Of a DNA stretch of 14,721 bases, positions 7,824 to 14,462 are shown one piece after another. Source of the DNA: Methanobacteriota archaeon (GTDB taxonomy: Archaea; Thermoplasmatota; Poseidoniia; Poseidoniales; SP79). Below the pieces are notes generated by a model. That model ran no database searches. It was not told the origin of the DNA and saw only the letters and a list, made by a program, of their open reading frames with translations. The DNA is taken from contig PAZI01000001.1 in the NCBI GenBank assembly GCA_002715545.1, forward strand, positions 28,429-43,149, written 5' to 3'. Positions within the stretch are counted from its first letter, which is position 1; each line of letters opens with the position of its first letter. The position numbers and the translations under genes are program-made.

Positions 7824-8990
7824 GTGCATCGAGACACTATGGCCCCCGGAGATGACTTCCTGTTCAAGGTCAAGGAATCACACCTCGATACAGGACTGCG
7901 AGGCATTCCGGTAGGAACCTGTAGGACCTCCAGTGTCGATCCCATCGAAGGAGTACATTATGTTGGCATCCCAGTGCGAGAGACGGTTGATCGAGCCCCG
8001 GCTGAGGTAGTATACCTGCTATTGCATAAGCGGTGGCCAAGCAAAGATGAACTTCGAGGCTTTCTCGACCATCTCGACCGTTTAGCCGATCCACCAAAGG
8101 CCGTCGGGAGAGTGATAGAGGCTCTGGGTGGAAGTGTTCATCCAATGAAGACTCTCTCCATTGGAATAGAGGTCCTCATCGGGGATGACGAGGGACTTGA
8201 ACCCCTAGATGAAGTGATGGCAGTCATCGCCAGAATGCCATGGCTGATGGCTGCAATCCATCGGCTCCGCCTTGGACAAACTCTACCTGAACCAGTAGGA
8301 CTCAAGGATGGAATCATCTCAGCCTTCATCACTGCACTCAACCCTCCACCGGAGGTAGATAGGAGTGGCATGGCGAGCATCCTCAAGACTTTCTACATCC
8401 TCCATCTCGATCATGGGGGAGGGAATCTCTCCACCTTCACTGGCAAAGCTGTGGCCTCGAGTCGGGCCGACATCACAGCTGCGCTCTCATCCGCCATGGA
8501 CGCCCTTTCAGGGCCATTGCATGGACGTGCGAACCAGTCCTGTCTTGAGTTCGTCCAACGAGTTGGTTCGGATGACCCAGTTCAGGTTGAGGAGTTCGTT
8601 CGCAATGAGATTGCTGCAGGGAAACCAATCTACGGTTTTGGCCATGCTGTTCTTAGGGCTGAAGATCCAAGGGCAACCCTGCAACTAGAGGTCGGCGAGA
8701 GAGTCTGCCCAAACGATTCATTATTCAAGATACTGAAGACTCTGCGCGAGGTCGCCTCCAGAGTCCTTGCTGAAAATCCGAGGATTTCAAATCCTAATCC
8801 TAATGTCGACCTCGTCTCAGGTACTCTGTTACAGTCAGTTGGCTTCACAGATGTCGAGACATATACGACATTTTTCGGGTGGTCCAGAGTCTCTGGCATA
8901 GGGGCACAGATTCTTGACGAACGAAATGCACGTGATGGAAAAGGTGTGCCAATATATCGACCAAAGTACATCCACAGGCCTGTCGAATGA
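7824..8990 (+). CDS. gltA: Citrate synthase, mitochondrial-like type
   Basis: 388 residues. It condenses oxaloacetate and acetyl-CoA to citrate, the entry step of the TCA cycle. Catalytic residues are all present: H233 in GPLHGRANQ, H274 in GFGHAVLRAEDPR and D329 in NPNPNVDLVSG; H197 in LDHGGGNLSTF is the expected oxaloacetate ligand. The sequence signatures are those of the mitochondrial-type enzyme: GHAVLRxxDPR where most archaeal and many bacterial enzymes have GHRVYK-like sequence, plus PNDSLFK, NPxPNVDxxSG and FGWSRVSGI. The C-terminus GVPIYRPKYIH also fits. GTG 7824 gives the longest product; ATG 7839 (MAPGDDFLFK) is an equally good start, and neither has a clear ribosome binding site. 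The gene stands alone on this strand, converging with the phosphodiesterase gene two bases after its stop. 2-Methylcitrate synthase is less likely but not excluded. Confidence 0.92.
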   Translation: MHRDTMAPGDDFLFKVKESHLDTGLRGIPVGTCRTSSVDPIEGVHYVGIPVRETVDRAPAEVVYLLLHKRWPSKDELRGFLDHLDRLADPPKAVGRVIEALGGSVHPMKTLSIGIEVLIGDDEGLEPLDEVMAVIARMPWLMAAIHRLRLGQTLPEPVGLKDGIISAFITALNPPPEVDRSGMASILKTFYILHLDHGGGNLSTFTGKAVASSRADITAALSSAMDALSGPLHGRANQSCLEFVQRVGSDDPVQVEEFVRNEIAAGKPIYGFGHAVLRAEDPRATLQLEVGERVCPNDSLFKILKTLREVASRVLAENPRISNPNPNVDLVSGTLLQSVGFTDVETYTTFFGWSRVSGIGAQILDERNARDGKGVPIYRPKYIHRPVE

Positions 8991-8992
8991 AC

Positions 8993-10141
8993 TCATACAA
9001 GTTCAGGTAGTGGCCTGCTGCTAGCGCCAGAGCCACGATGACCGATGACCCTGACAACCTCCCAAGGTAGCCGATCATCGCTTGATTGAGCCATCAAGTC
9101 GTCAACTGTCCGTGTCCACTTCCAACGCTCAGACCATTCTTTCATCTGACGGGTCTGCTCTTTGGCAGACTTAAGGTGCCAAGGTTCGACTTCCTCGATA
9201 AGACGTTGCTGCATCGTTCTACCAATGTCGCCTCGAGTGCTGCGAAGTTCCTTCTCCTCCTCAATGGTCAGGGATTGAGTGGCCGGACGAGTCCAACGCG
9301 GAACGCCTTCATGGTCATGGGCGATAAATTCTGGTGATTCATCACATATCAGAGAGATGCCAAGGTCACGCATCCTCCATTCCAACTGCACTCTACTCGG
9401 AAACACTTGGACTGGAAAACCTCGGCGAAGGCGTTCAAGGCGCATTGATGGCTTTCCATACAGACCAACACTTCGGCCAAACACCACCCATCTAGAATGT
9501 GGAAGGAGATAATTCAGAGACATAGGTAGGAATGGTGACCCTTCTCGCTGATGAGTGGCGAGTGAACGCCTGAAGGGATGGAAAAAGAAGGCAGGGCCAG
9601 CCCTTATCCGCTCGATTAGAGGACCGCCCCAAGGTTGAATGCAAGGTCTTAGCACTGTGGAAGGAAGGTGCTCCATTCTGGCATTTTTCCTAGCTCGAAG
9701 AAGTTGGTTCGAAAAACCAAGCACCGCCAGATTATGGACAGGGACCTCAAACCTCTCGATCACCTCTCCAAGTATTTTGAACATGGAAGTCAGATGTTCA
9801 CGGGGTCCTCTTGAAGAGAACCAGCCCCTCGTCAGACCTGCTCCTGGATACGGTAATTTCAACTCGATATCAACCAATTTCGGTTGATTCTTCCACATGT
9901 CTAGGAATCTATTGGAATTGAGAAGGTCGCTGAGTAAGGGAATGCCAACGCTCTGTAGTTGTTCCCCCGTGTAATGCTCCACGAACCCGGTCCCTCCGAG
10001 AGATTTCTTTGCAGATGGATGCAGTCTGCGGTCATGGTAAATTGCCAGATCATTATCAGACGTCAAACGAATGTCAAACTCAGTACCATCGAACTGTTCC
10101 ATGCCTGCAACAATTGAAGGGAGGGTGTTCTCGATGTGCAT
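8993..10141 (-). CDS. Glycerophosphodiester phosphodiesterase-like protein, apparently circularly permuted
   Basis: 382 residues. GDPD enzymes hydrolyse glycerophosphodiesters to glycerol 3-phosphate and an alcohol on a TIM barrel. Canonical members open with a GHRG strand followed by PENTLPSI and an ExD motif. Here the protein opens directly at IENTLPSIVAGMEQF with EFDIRLTSD (E21, D23) and IYHD (H36), continues with DIELK (91-95), and has the last barrel strand GISLICDESPEFIAHD near 261-276. After a helical charged segment (about 285-355) it ends with VVRVIGHRGSGASSRPLPELV, so the GHRG strand (367-370) comes last. All catalytic elements are present, in permuted order. ATG 10141 is 12 bases after the tatC stop, so the two genes probably form an operon. 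No signal peptide is seen. The upstream bases contain no GHRG coding sequence. Confidence 0.82.
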   Translation of the reverse strand: MHIENTLPSIVAGMEQFDGTEFDIRLTSDNDLAIYHDRRLHPSAKKSLGGTGFVEHYTGEQLQSVGIPLLSDLLNSNRFLDMWKNQPKLVDIELKLPYPGAGLTRGWFSSRGPREHLTSMFKILGEVIERFEVPVHNLAVLGFSNQLLRARKNARMEHLPSTVLRPCIQPWGGPLIERIRAGPAFFFHPFRRSLATHQREGSPFLPMSLNYLLPHSRWVVFGRSVGLYGKPSMRLERLRRGFPVQVFPSRVQLEWRMRDLGISLICDESPEFIAHDHEGVPRWTRPATQSLTIEEEKELRSTRGDIGRTMQQRLIEEVEPWHLKSAKEQTRQMKEWSERWKWTRTVDDLMAQSSDDRLPWEVVRVIGHRGSGASSRPLPELV

Positions 10142-10153
10142 AGGTTCACCGAA

Positions 10154-11104
10154 TCATGTGGTTGGAATCTTTGGTTCATGAGATGATACAGACCACGGAG
10201 CAATCGAACCTTGCGAGCCAGGAACGAGCCTATCGACAAGAATACCAATCTCAAATAGGATCACCATAGGTAGGGCAACCATCCCCATAGAGACTGGATC
10301 AGGTGGCGATAGCATGGCTCCGAGGACCGCCGAGATAAACCACGCATGGCGGCGATGGGCAAGGAGCTCTGACCGCTCAATTGCGCCGGTACGCAAGGCA
10401 ACATAAGTTACGATTGGGACTTGCCATGCGAGCATTGAACCAACGATTAGGCCGATCACAAAACTACCGAGATCTGAAAGACGCCAAGTCGGCGTCAGCT
10501 CGACGCGAAGTGTGTCCATCATGAAATATTCAAGCACGAATGGAATCAGGATATATCGGGCATAAACCGCACCAAGTGTTCCCAGACCAATGGCAATGAC
10601 CACAATCAGCATGACCTTGAATGGTGGAGCCTGGATTCGGATGTCTGTTTCGGCCATCATATCACGAATCTGAGAGTCACTACGCACATACCTCGTTAGA
10701 TCCACAAGAAGCAACAGCCCGCATGTGGACAAGCCGAGAAGTGTGGCTATTCTCAACCTGATGAGAATCACCTCCAGAGGTGATAGAACGACTATCTCTA
10801 CAGAAGGTGGGACAAGACCAGAGGTTTCAGTCAACCAGAGAATCAAACGGGTTGAGATGGTAAATCCGGTTGCGAAACCAATCAGAGCGGCACCCAACAA
10901 CCAGAGCCAACGACGACGTATATGTGCACCAAGCCTTGTCATCAATCGGCCAGAGGGTGAATCAAGCAGCACCTCAATAGCCTGCTCAACATCCCTTGTG
11001 TCGCCCATCTCTTTCTCCATCTCCCGCTCCAAGGTGATACCTAGACCTCTCCTGAGTGTGGTTGGGACATGGACTCGACTCTTGATGCTTATCGAAGCAC
11101 CCAT
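10154..11104 (-). CDS. tatC: TatC family twin-arginine translocase subunit, divergent
   Basis: 316 residues with about six hydrophobic segments (near 66-86, 113-136, 164-190, 213-232, 254-268 and 273-292), the TatC topology. The clearest match is AMLSPPDPVSMGMVALPM then VILFEIGILVDRLV, aligning with the TPPD...LFEIG region of E. coli TatC. VVLSPLEVILIRLRIA is also TatC-like. TatC recognises twin-arginine signal peptides in the membrane and starts export of folded proteins. Oddities: the N-terminal HLxELRxR signal-peptide motif is replaced by AHIRRRWLW, the FE(V/L)P motif by WQVP, and the loop usually holding F94/E103 of E. coli is not recognisable. There is an N-terminal extension of about 55 residues. 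Start ATG 11104 is the longest; ATG 11020, with GGAGCGGGAG before it, or ATG 11008 are plausible. No tatA is seen in the window. The phosphodiesterase gene follows 12 bases downstream. Confidence 0.85.
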   Translation of the reverse strand: MGASISIKSRVHVPTTLRRGLGITLEREMEKEMGDTRDVEQAIEVLLDSPSGRLMTRLGAHIRRRWLWLLGAALIGFATGFTISTRLILWLTETSGLVPPSVEIVVLSPLEVILIRLRIATLLGLSTCGLLLLVDLTRYVRSDSQIRDMMAETDIRIQAPPFKVMLIVVIAIGLGTLGAVYARYILIPFVLEYFMMDTLRVELTPTWRLSDLGSFVIGLIVGSMLAWQVPIVTYVALRTGAIERSELLAHRRHAWFISAVLGAMLSPPDPVSMGMVALPMVILFEIGILVDRLVPGSQGSIAPWSVSSHEPKIPTT

Positions 11105-11142
11105 CCGACAGGCACAAACGAGAGGAGGACAATGTCTGTAGG

Positions 11143-12192
11143 ATGGGGGTCGGTCGGAACCTGCGCGTCGGCTTCGGGGCGGCCTCGTTCATCGGGACCA
11201 TTCTTGCTTGTATATGGAGACTATTTGAGGCGAACAGAGCACAATTACAATGCAGGGCGCAGCAGAATAATTGTCCCTTCGACCCCATGATGGTGATACA
11301 TCCAATCGTCATCATTCCATTGGTGTTGTTCTTAGGACTCACAATCTGGCCAATCATTCAAGGAAAGGTCATGCCAATCCTATTTCCCCGTGTAGACAGA
11401 AAAGGAGGGAAAGAAGTCTGGGACCCATTCGGCACAAGAACGGGTCAAGCGAGCATAGACCTCGATCAGGAATTATCAAAGTCCTACAATCCGAATCGGG
11501 GTAGCCCTGGGCTCTACCAACAGATGCAACCAACAATGACACTTTCTCAAGCAAAGGGACATTATGATCAAACTGCACAACAGGGATGGAATCCAGACTA
11601 TGGATATGGATCACAACCTCAAGATGCCTATGCGCAGTACGCAACTTGGGAAGGAGGGTACCAGCGAACTGGCGGTCATGACTATCAACAACAGAATCTG
11701 ACGTATGCTCAACAGCCACAGCAGCAGGCGTATGCCCAACAGTCACAGCAACAGCAAGCGTATGCCCAACAGCCACAGCAGCAGACGTATGCTCAACAGC
11801 CACAGCAGCAGCAGACGTATGCTCAACAGCCACAGCAGCAAGCGTATGCCCAACAGCCACAGCAGCAGACGTATGCTCAACAGCCACAGCAACAGCAGGC
11901 GTATGCCCAACAGTCACAGCAACAGCAGAGTCAAGCAGATGATGCACTGGCCGAAACGCAGCAGCAAGCATACACGCAACAGGCGCAACATCACCAAGCA
12001 TATTCACAACAGCAGGTCCAGCAACAGCAAACTCACACACAGCAAACGCAACATCAGCAGACTCAATCATATGACCAAAATCAGACAACGCAGTCGACTC
12101 AGAGTGACTGGGATGGATGGTGGCAGGGCGAGGATGGGCAGTGGTACTGGTGGGATGCAAACTCACAAGTTTGGATACCTTGGCAAGGATGA
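11143..12192 (+). CDS. Gln-rich tandem-repeat membrane protein with Trp-rich C-terminus
   Basis: 349 residues, not matching any enzyme family I know. Two hydrophobic helices lie near the N-terminus (about residues 8-27, VGFGAASFIGTILACIWRLF, and 52-71, IHPIVIIPLVLFLGLTIWPI), separated by a loop with two cysteines (LQCRAQQNNCPFDP). Residues 100-185 are Tyr/Gln/Gly-rich. Residues 188-262 are eight YAQQ(P/S)QQQ units of 9-10 residues, followed by more Gln/His/Thr-rich sequence to about 320. The last 28 residues hold eight tryptophans (DWDGWWQGEDGQWYWW and VWIPWQG), resembling the short W-rich motifs that end some bacterial and archaeal membrane proteins. The composition is prion-like: high Gln/Tyr, almost no charge. 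It starts at ATG 11143, preceded by AGG, and is divergent from tatC. Its stop is three bases from that of the convergent gene. Confidence 0.75.
   Translation: MGVGRNLRVGFGAASFIGTILACIWRLFEANRAQLQCRAQQNNCPFDPMMVIHPIVIIPLVLFLGLTIWPIIQGKVMPILFPRVDRKGGKEVWDPFGTRTGQASIDLDQELSKSYNPNRGSPGLYQQMQPTMTLSQAKGHYDQTAQQGWNPDYGYGSQPQDAYAQYATWEGGYQRTGGHDYQQQNLTYAQQPQQQAYAQQSQQQQAYAQQPQQQTYAQQPQQQQTYAQQPQQQAYAQQPQQQTYAQQPQQQQAYAQQSQQQQSQADDALAETQQQAYTQQAQHHQAYSQQQVQQQQTHTQQTQHQQTQSYDQNQTTQSTQSDWDGWWQGEDGQWYWWDANSQVWIPWQG
11704..11928 (+). repeat. Tandem 27/30-base coding repeat (YAQQPQQQ units)
   Basis: Eight units start at 11704, 11731, 11761, 11788, 11818, 11845, 11872 and 11902, with lengths 27, 30, 27, 30, 27, 27, 30 and 27. 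Each encodes YAQQ(P/S)QQQ with an optional extra Gln and a final Ala or Thr. The DNA units are nearly identical (TATGCTCAACAGCCACAGCA or TATGCCCAACAG variants), and they alternate in patterns that suggest recent unit duplication. Length changes are always in whole codons, so the frame is kept. Confidence 0.9.
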
Positions 12193-12195
12193 CTC

Positions 12196-13242
12196 TCACA
12201 AATCATCAAGATCTGGAAGTGAGTCAAGAACATCGTTAAGTTCGGGATAACGTGATTGGGTCAAATCATCTTCATGCATCTCCTCATTGAACAGTTCATC
12301 AAGATCAGGAAGTCCTGCATCAAAGGTTGGCGAGCCCACATCTGGTTCAACATCGTCTGATTGCAAGATGGTCGGTTTAGTTTCGGCAACCGAGGCGTGG
12401 GTAGGTGAATCTGGTTCAACGACAACAGGGTCAACAACAGATGATTCTGGTTCAGCGACAACAGGGTCAACAACAGATGATTCTGGTTCAGCGACAACAG
12501 GAGAAAATGCTGGAGGATCTGGTTCAACGACAACAGGAGAAACTGCTGGAGGATCTGGTTCAACGATGGCAGGGGTGGTTACAGGTGGTTCGGGTTCGAT
12601 AACTATGGGCGTGGTGGCAGAATCATCTGGTTCGACAACCGAAGATTCAGGTGGTAGAGGGGTTGTTTCGTTGGCAGATGTCTCAGAATCCTCTGTAGAT
12701 ACTGCTTCATCCTTCACCTTCGCTGCTACAATGAGAATATTCTCTGCAGCCGTCTCTTGGGCCGCCTGTGCTTCAGAAGACCTCAGACCAAAAGGCATTG
12801 GTGGTGCCTGATCCACAGGCATGCCTCGTTCTCCAACGACTGATTTGACGATGTCTCTGGTTACAAGATTCTGCGAACTTCCTGATTTGGCAACCTCAAT
12901 AGGGACTGACTCAAGCTGTTGGCGTTGTGTTTCCTCATCCATCATTTCAGGAGGGGGAATATCGGGACGCCTGCGGAGCATCACCAATCCGAACAACAGC
13001 AACACAACTCCAAAGGCAGCGAGGACAATCTCTTGGGGACCTATGGCACCTGCGTGAACATAGACACTGCCCTCGGTTTCACCTAGAACAATAGTTTCAA
13101 ACAATGGGAAGAGGTAGATTTGATGGTTGTTGTCCGTCAGAAAGCCATCTATCATACCAAAAAAATTGAACGTCAAAAGAACGAGACCCCCGACAGCACA
13201 AACCACGGAGGCGAGGCCTAGCCTAGGGGAACGTCTAACCAT
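12196..13242 (-). CDS. Two-helix membrane protein with Pro/Glu/Val repeats and acidic C-terminus
   Basis: 348 residues, unrecognised. A basic start (MVRRSPR) leads into a helix at about 9-29 (GLASVVCAVGGLVLLTFNFF). A loop of about 40 residues follows, then a second helix at about 70-90 (IVLAAFGVVLLLFGLVMLRRR) ending in arginines, so the long tail is probably cytoplasmic. The tail carries six 12-residue units of the type VVxEP(D/E)xPxxxP (about residues 206-277) and ends in acidic, leucine-spaced motifs (LPDLDELFNEE and LNDVLDSLPDLDDL) that look like a short helical docking element repeated twice. It starts at ATG 13242. It lies 83 bases downstream of folD on the same strand and converges with the Gln-rich gene. 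The layout, a membrane hairpin plus a long low-complexity tail, is shared with the Gln-rich neighbour, but the sequences are not similar. Confidence 0.75.
   Translation of the reverse strand: MVRRSPRLGLASVVCAVGGLVLLTFNFFGMIDGFLTDNNHQIYLFPLFETIVLGETEGSVYVHAGAIGPQEIVLAAFGVVLLLFGLVMLRRRPDIPPPEMMDEETQRQQLESVPIEVAKSGSSQNLVTRDIVKSVVGERGMPVDQAPPMPFGLRSSEAQAAQETAAENILIVAAKVKDEAVSTEDSETSANETTPLPPESSVVEPDDSATTPIVIEPEPPVTTPAIVEPDPPAVSPVVVEPDPPAFSPVVAEPESSVVDPVVAEPESSVVDPVVVEPDSPTHASVAETKPTILQSDDVEPDVGSPTFDAGLPDLDELFNEEMHEDDLTQSRYPELNDVLDSLPDLDDL
12413..12628 (-). repeat. Six tandem 36-base coding repeats (VVxEPxxPxxxP units)
   Basis: On the plus strand each unit begins GGTTC, at 12413, 12449, 12485, 12521, 12557 and 12593, with a partial seventh at 12629. 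Units 1 and 2 are almost identical (about one change), units 3 and 4 are close to each other, and units 5 and 6 are more diverged. This gradient fits stepwise duplication from one end. The encoded unit is 12 residues with a fixed EP dipeptide, inside the tail of the membrane protein. Confidence 0.88.
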
Positions 13243-13305
13243 GGGACCTCGCCATTCACGGTCGATGATTCAAGCCTTTTCATGACATGTCCCAACGACA
13301 TATGT

Positions 13306-13312
13306 GATATAG
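13306..13312 (-). promoter_or_regulatory. Possible archaeal TATA box for the Pro/Glu/Val repeat protein gene
   Basis: On the minus strand the intergenic stretch reads GGAGCTATATCACATATG, with CTATATC 64-70 bases before the ATG at 13242. Transcription starting about 25 bases downstream would give a leader near 40 bases. The purine-rich GGAG just upstream could serve as a B recognition element. An 8-bp palindrome GACATGTC (13284-13291) lies near the predicted start. This is based on pattern only; short AT-rich matches are common. Confidence 0.3.
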
Positions 13313-13325
13313 CTCCGATTCCAAC

Positions 13326-14186
13326 TCATTGTTGCATCTCAGTGGCTCTAACAGTATTCGACATCAACATTGCAACCGTCATCGGGCCCACCCCCCCAGG
13401 CACTGGAGAAAGTGCACCGGCAATCTCGGTGACCTCGGGGTGGACATCACCAGTCAAGTGGTAACCCTTGTCTGAATCATCTTCGACGCGATTGACCCCC
13501 ACGTCAATCACGATGGCACCTGGCTTGACCCAGTCTGCGCGGACAATATTGGAACGCCCAACCGCAGCGATGACCACCTCCGCTTTGCGGCACAGTTCAG
13601 ACATCTCCTGGGTTCTCGAATGAGCAATTGTGACAGTGGCATCTACTCCTTTTTGTGCTAAGAGCAATGAGAGAGGCATCCCCACAGTTCGGCTGCGGCC
13701 AATGACAATTGCACGCTTCCCACTCAACTCAATGTCTGCCCATTCCAGCATGCGCATCACACCTGAAGGAGTGCAAGGTAGCAAACCACTTGCATCACCT
13801 TGAACCAGGCGCCCAAGATTCTGTGCGTGAAACCCATCTACATCCTTTGTAGGATCTATCAAATCAGTGATGGCAATCTCATCCATACCCATCGGAAGAG
13901 GAGACTGAACGAGGATTCCATTCACATCTGAATCGGCATTGAGGTGTTGAACGGTTGCATAGACCTCTACGAAAGGGGTGTCCACATCGAGGGAAATGCG
14001 CGTACTCCGAATTCCCAGTCGTTCGCACGCACGCTCCTTGGCTCCGACATACACGTGAGAAGCAGGATCATCGCCAACTATGACTACCGCCAAATGGGGT
14101 GGTGAAGTGAGTGAAGCAATGCGTCCCAACAATGATTCTTCAACGGCAGCGCCGCATGCATTGCCGTCAATCATCACGGCTCCCAT
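13326..14186 (-). CDS. folD: FolD, methylene-THF dehydrogenase / methenyl-THF cyclohydrolase
   Basis: 286 residues, close to the 288 of E. coli FolD. It interconverts 5,10-methylene-, methenyl- and 10-formyl-tetrahydrofolate with NAD(P), supplying one-carbon units for purines and related pathways. Motifs in order: the SHVYVGAKERAC segment with the catalytic tyrosine and lysine (Y46, K50), GILVQSPLP, KDVDGFHAQNLGRL, LLPCTPSGVM, the Rossmann motif GRSRTVGMPLSLLL, GAIVIDVGVNR and PVPGGVGPMTVAML. Start ATG 14186 (MGAVMIDGN) matches the E. coli N-terminus in length. GTG 14225 and ATG 14174, which has GGAG just upstream, are alternatives. Its presence means the organism uses tetrahydrofolate rather than only tetrahydromethanopterin for C1 transfer, which is known for archaea that took up bacterial folate genes. 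It is divergent from the tRNA and followed after 83 bases by the repeat-protein gene. Confidence 0.95.
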   Translation of the reverse strand: MGAVMIDGNACGAAVEESLLGRIASLTSPPHLAVVIVGDDPASHVYVGAKERACERLGIRSTRISLDVDTPFVEVYATVQHLNADSDVNGILVQSPLPMGMDEIAITDLIDPTKDVDGFHAQNLGRLVQGDASGLLPCTPSGVMRMLEWADIELSGKRAIVIGRSRTVGMPLSLLLAQKGVDATVTIAHSRTQEMSELCRKAEVVIAAVGRSNIVRADWVKPGAIVIDVGVNRVEDDSDKGYHLTGDVHPEVTEIAGALSPVPGGVGPMTVAMLMSNTVRATEMQQ

Positions 14187-14369
14187 GTCACTGAGGAGTG
14201 AAACACACACTTGAGCATTCGGCACTTATTGCCGGGATGGGAGCAACGATGATGACATGAGACACAGCCATCCAAGAGTGAATGTAAGCATGTAAGCAAG
14301 GATCATGCAAGACTGTGTCGTCACACCACATCGCTCAAGAGTGAATCGGCTCTCCTCCGGTACCGAAAC

Positions 14370-14444
14370 GCCAACGTAGCATAGCCCGGCCAATGCGGCG
14401 GTCTTGTAAACCGCAGACCGTGGGTTCGAATCCCACCGTTGGCT
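14370..14444 (+). tRNA. tRNA-Thr (anticodon TGT)
   Basis: A full cloverleaf can be drawn by eye. The acceptor stem GCCAACG (14370-14376) pairs with CGTTGGC (14437-14443), with T14444 as discriminator. The D stem is GCAT/ATGC (14379-14382 and 14393-14396). The anticodon stem GCGGT/ACCGC encloses the loop CTTGTAA, with the anticodon TGT at 14405-14407. The variable loop is five bases (AGACC), and the T arm GTGGG/CCCAC encloses TTCGAAT. No CCA is encoded and no intron is present. It should read ACA threonine codons (and ACG by wobble). Confidence 0.96.
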
Positions 14445-14462
14445 CCTCTAAGCGGATGGGCT

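Noticed and set aside
11704..11928. Regular repeats suggesting a CRISPR array
   Set aside because: Units are contiguous with no unique spacers, multiples of three long, and inside a clear coding frame. The same reasoning excludes 12413-12628.
11369..12250. Long open frames in other frames across the Gln-rich gene (His/Val/Ala-rich on the minus strand, Ser/Asn/Arg-rich on the plus strand)
   Set aside because: They are by-products of the in-frame repeat, which keeps all frames open. They lack membrane, signal or domain features and overlap a better gene.
14273..14346. An 11-bp direct repeat (CAAGAGTGAAT at 14273 and 14336) and a tandem ATGTAAGC pair at 14282-14297, considered as an attachment site beside the tRNA
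   Set aside because: The copies do not match the tRNA 3' end, there is no integrase or element between them, and they are short enough to be chance.
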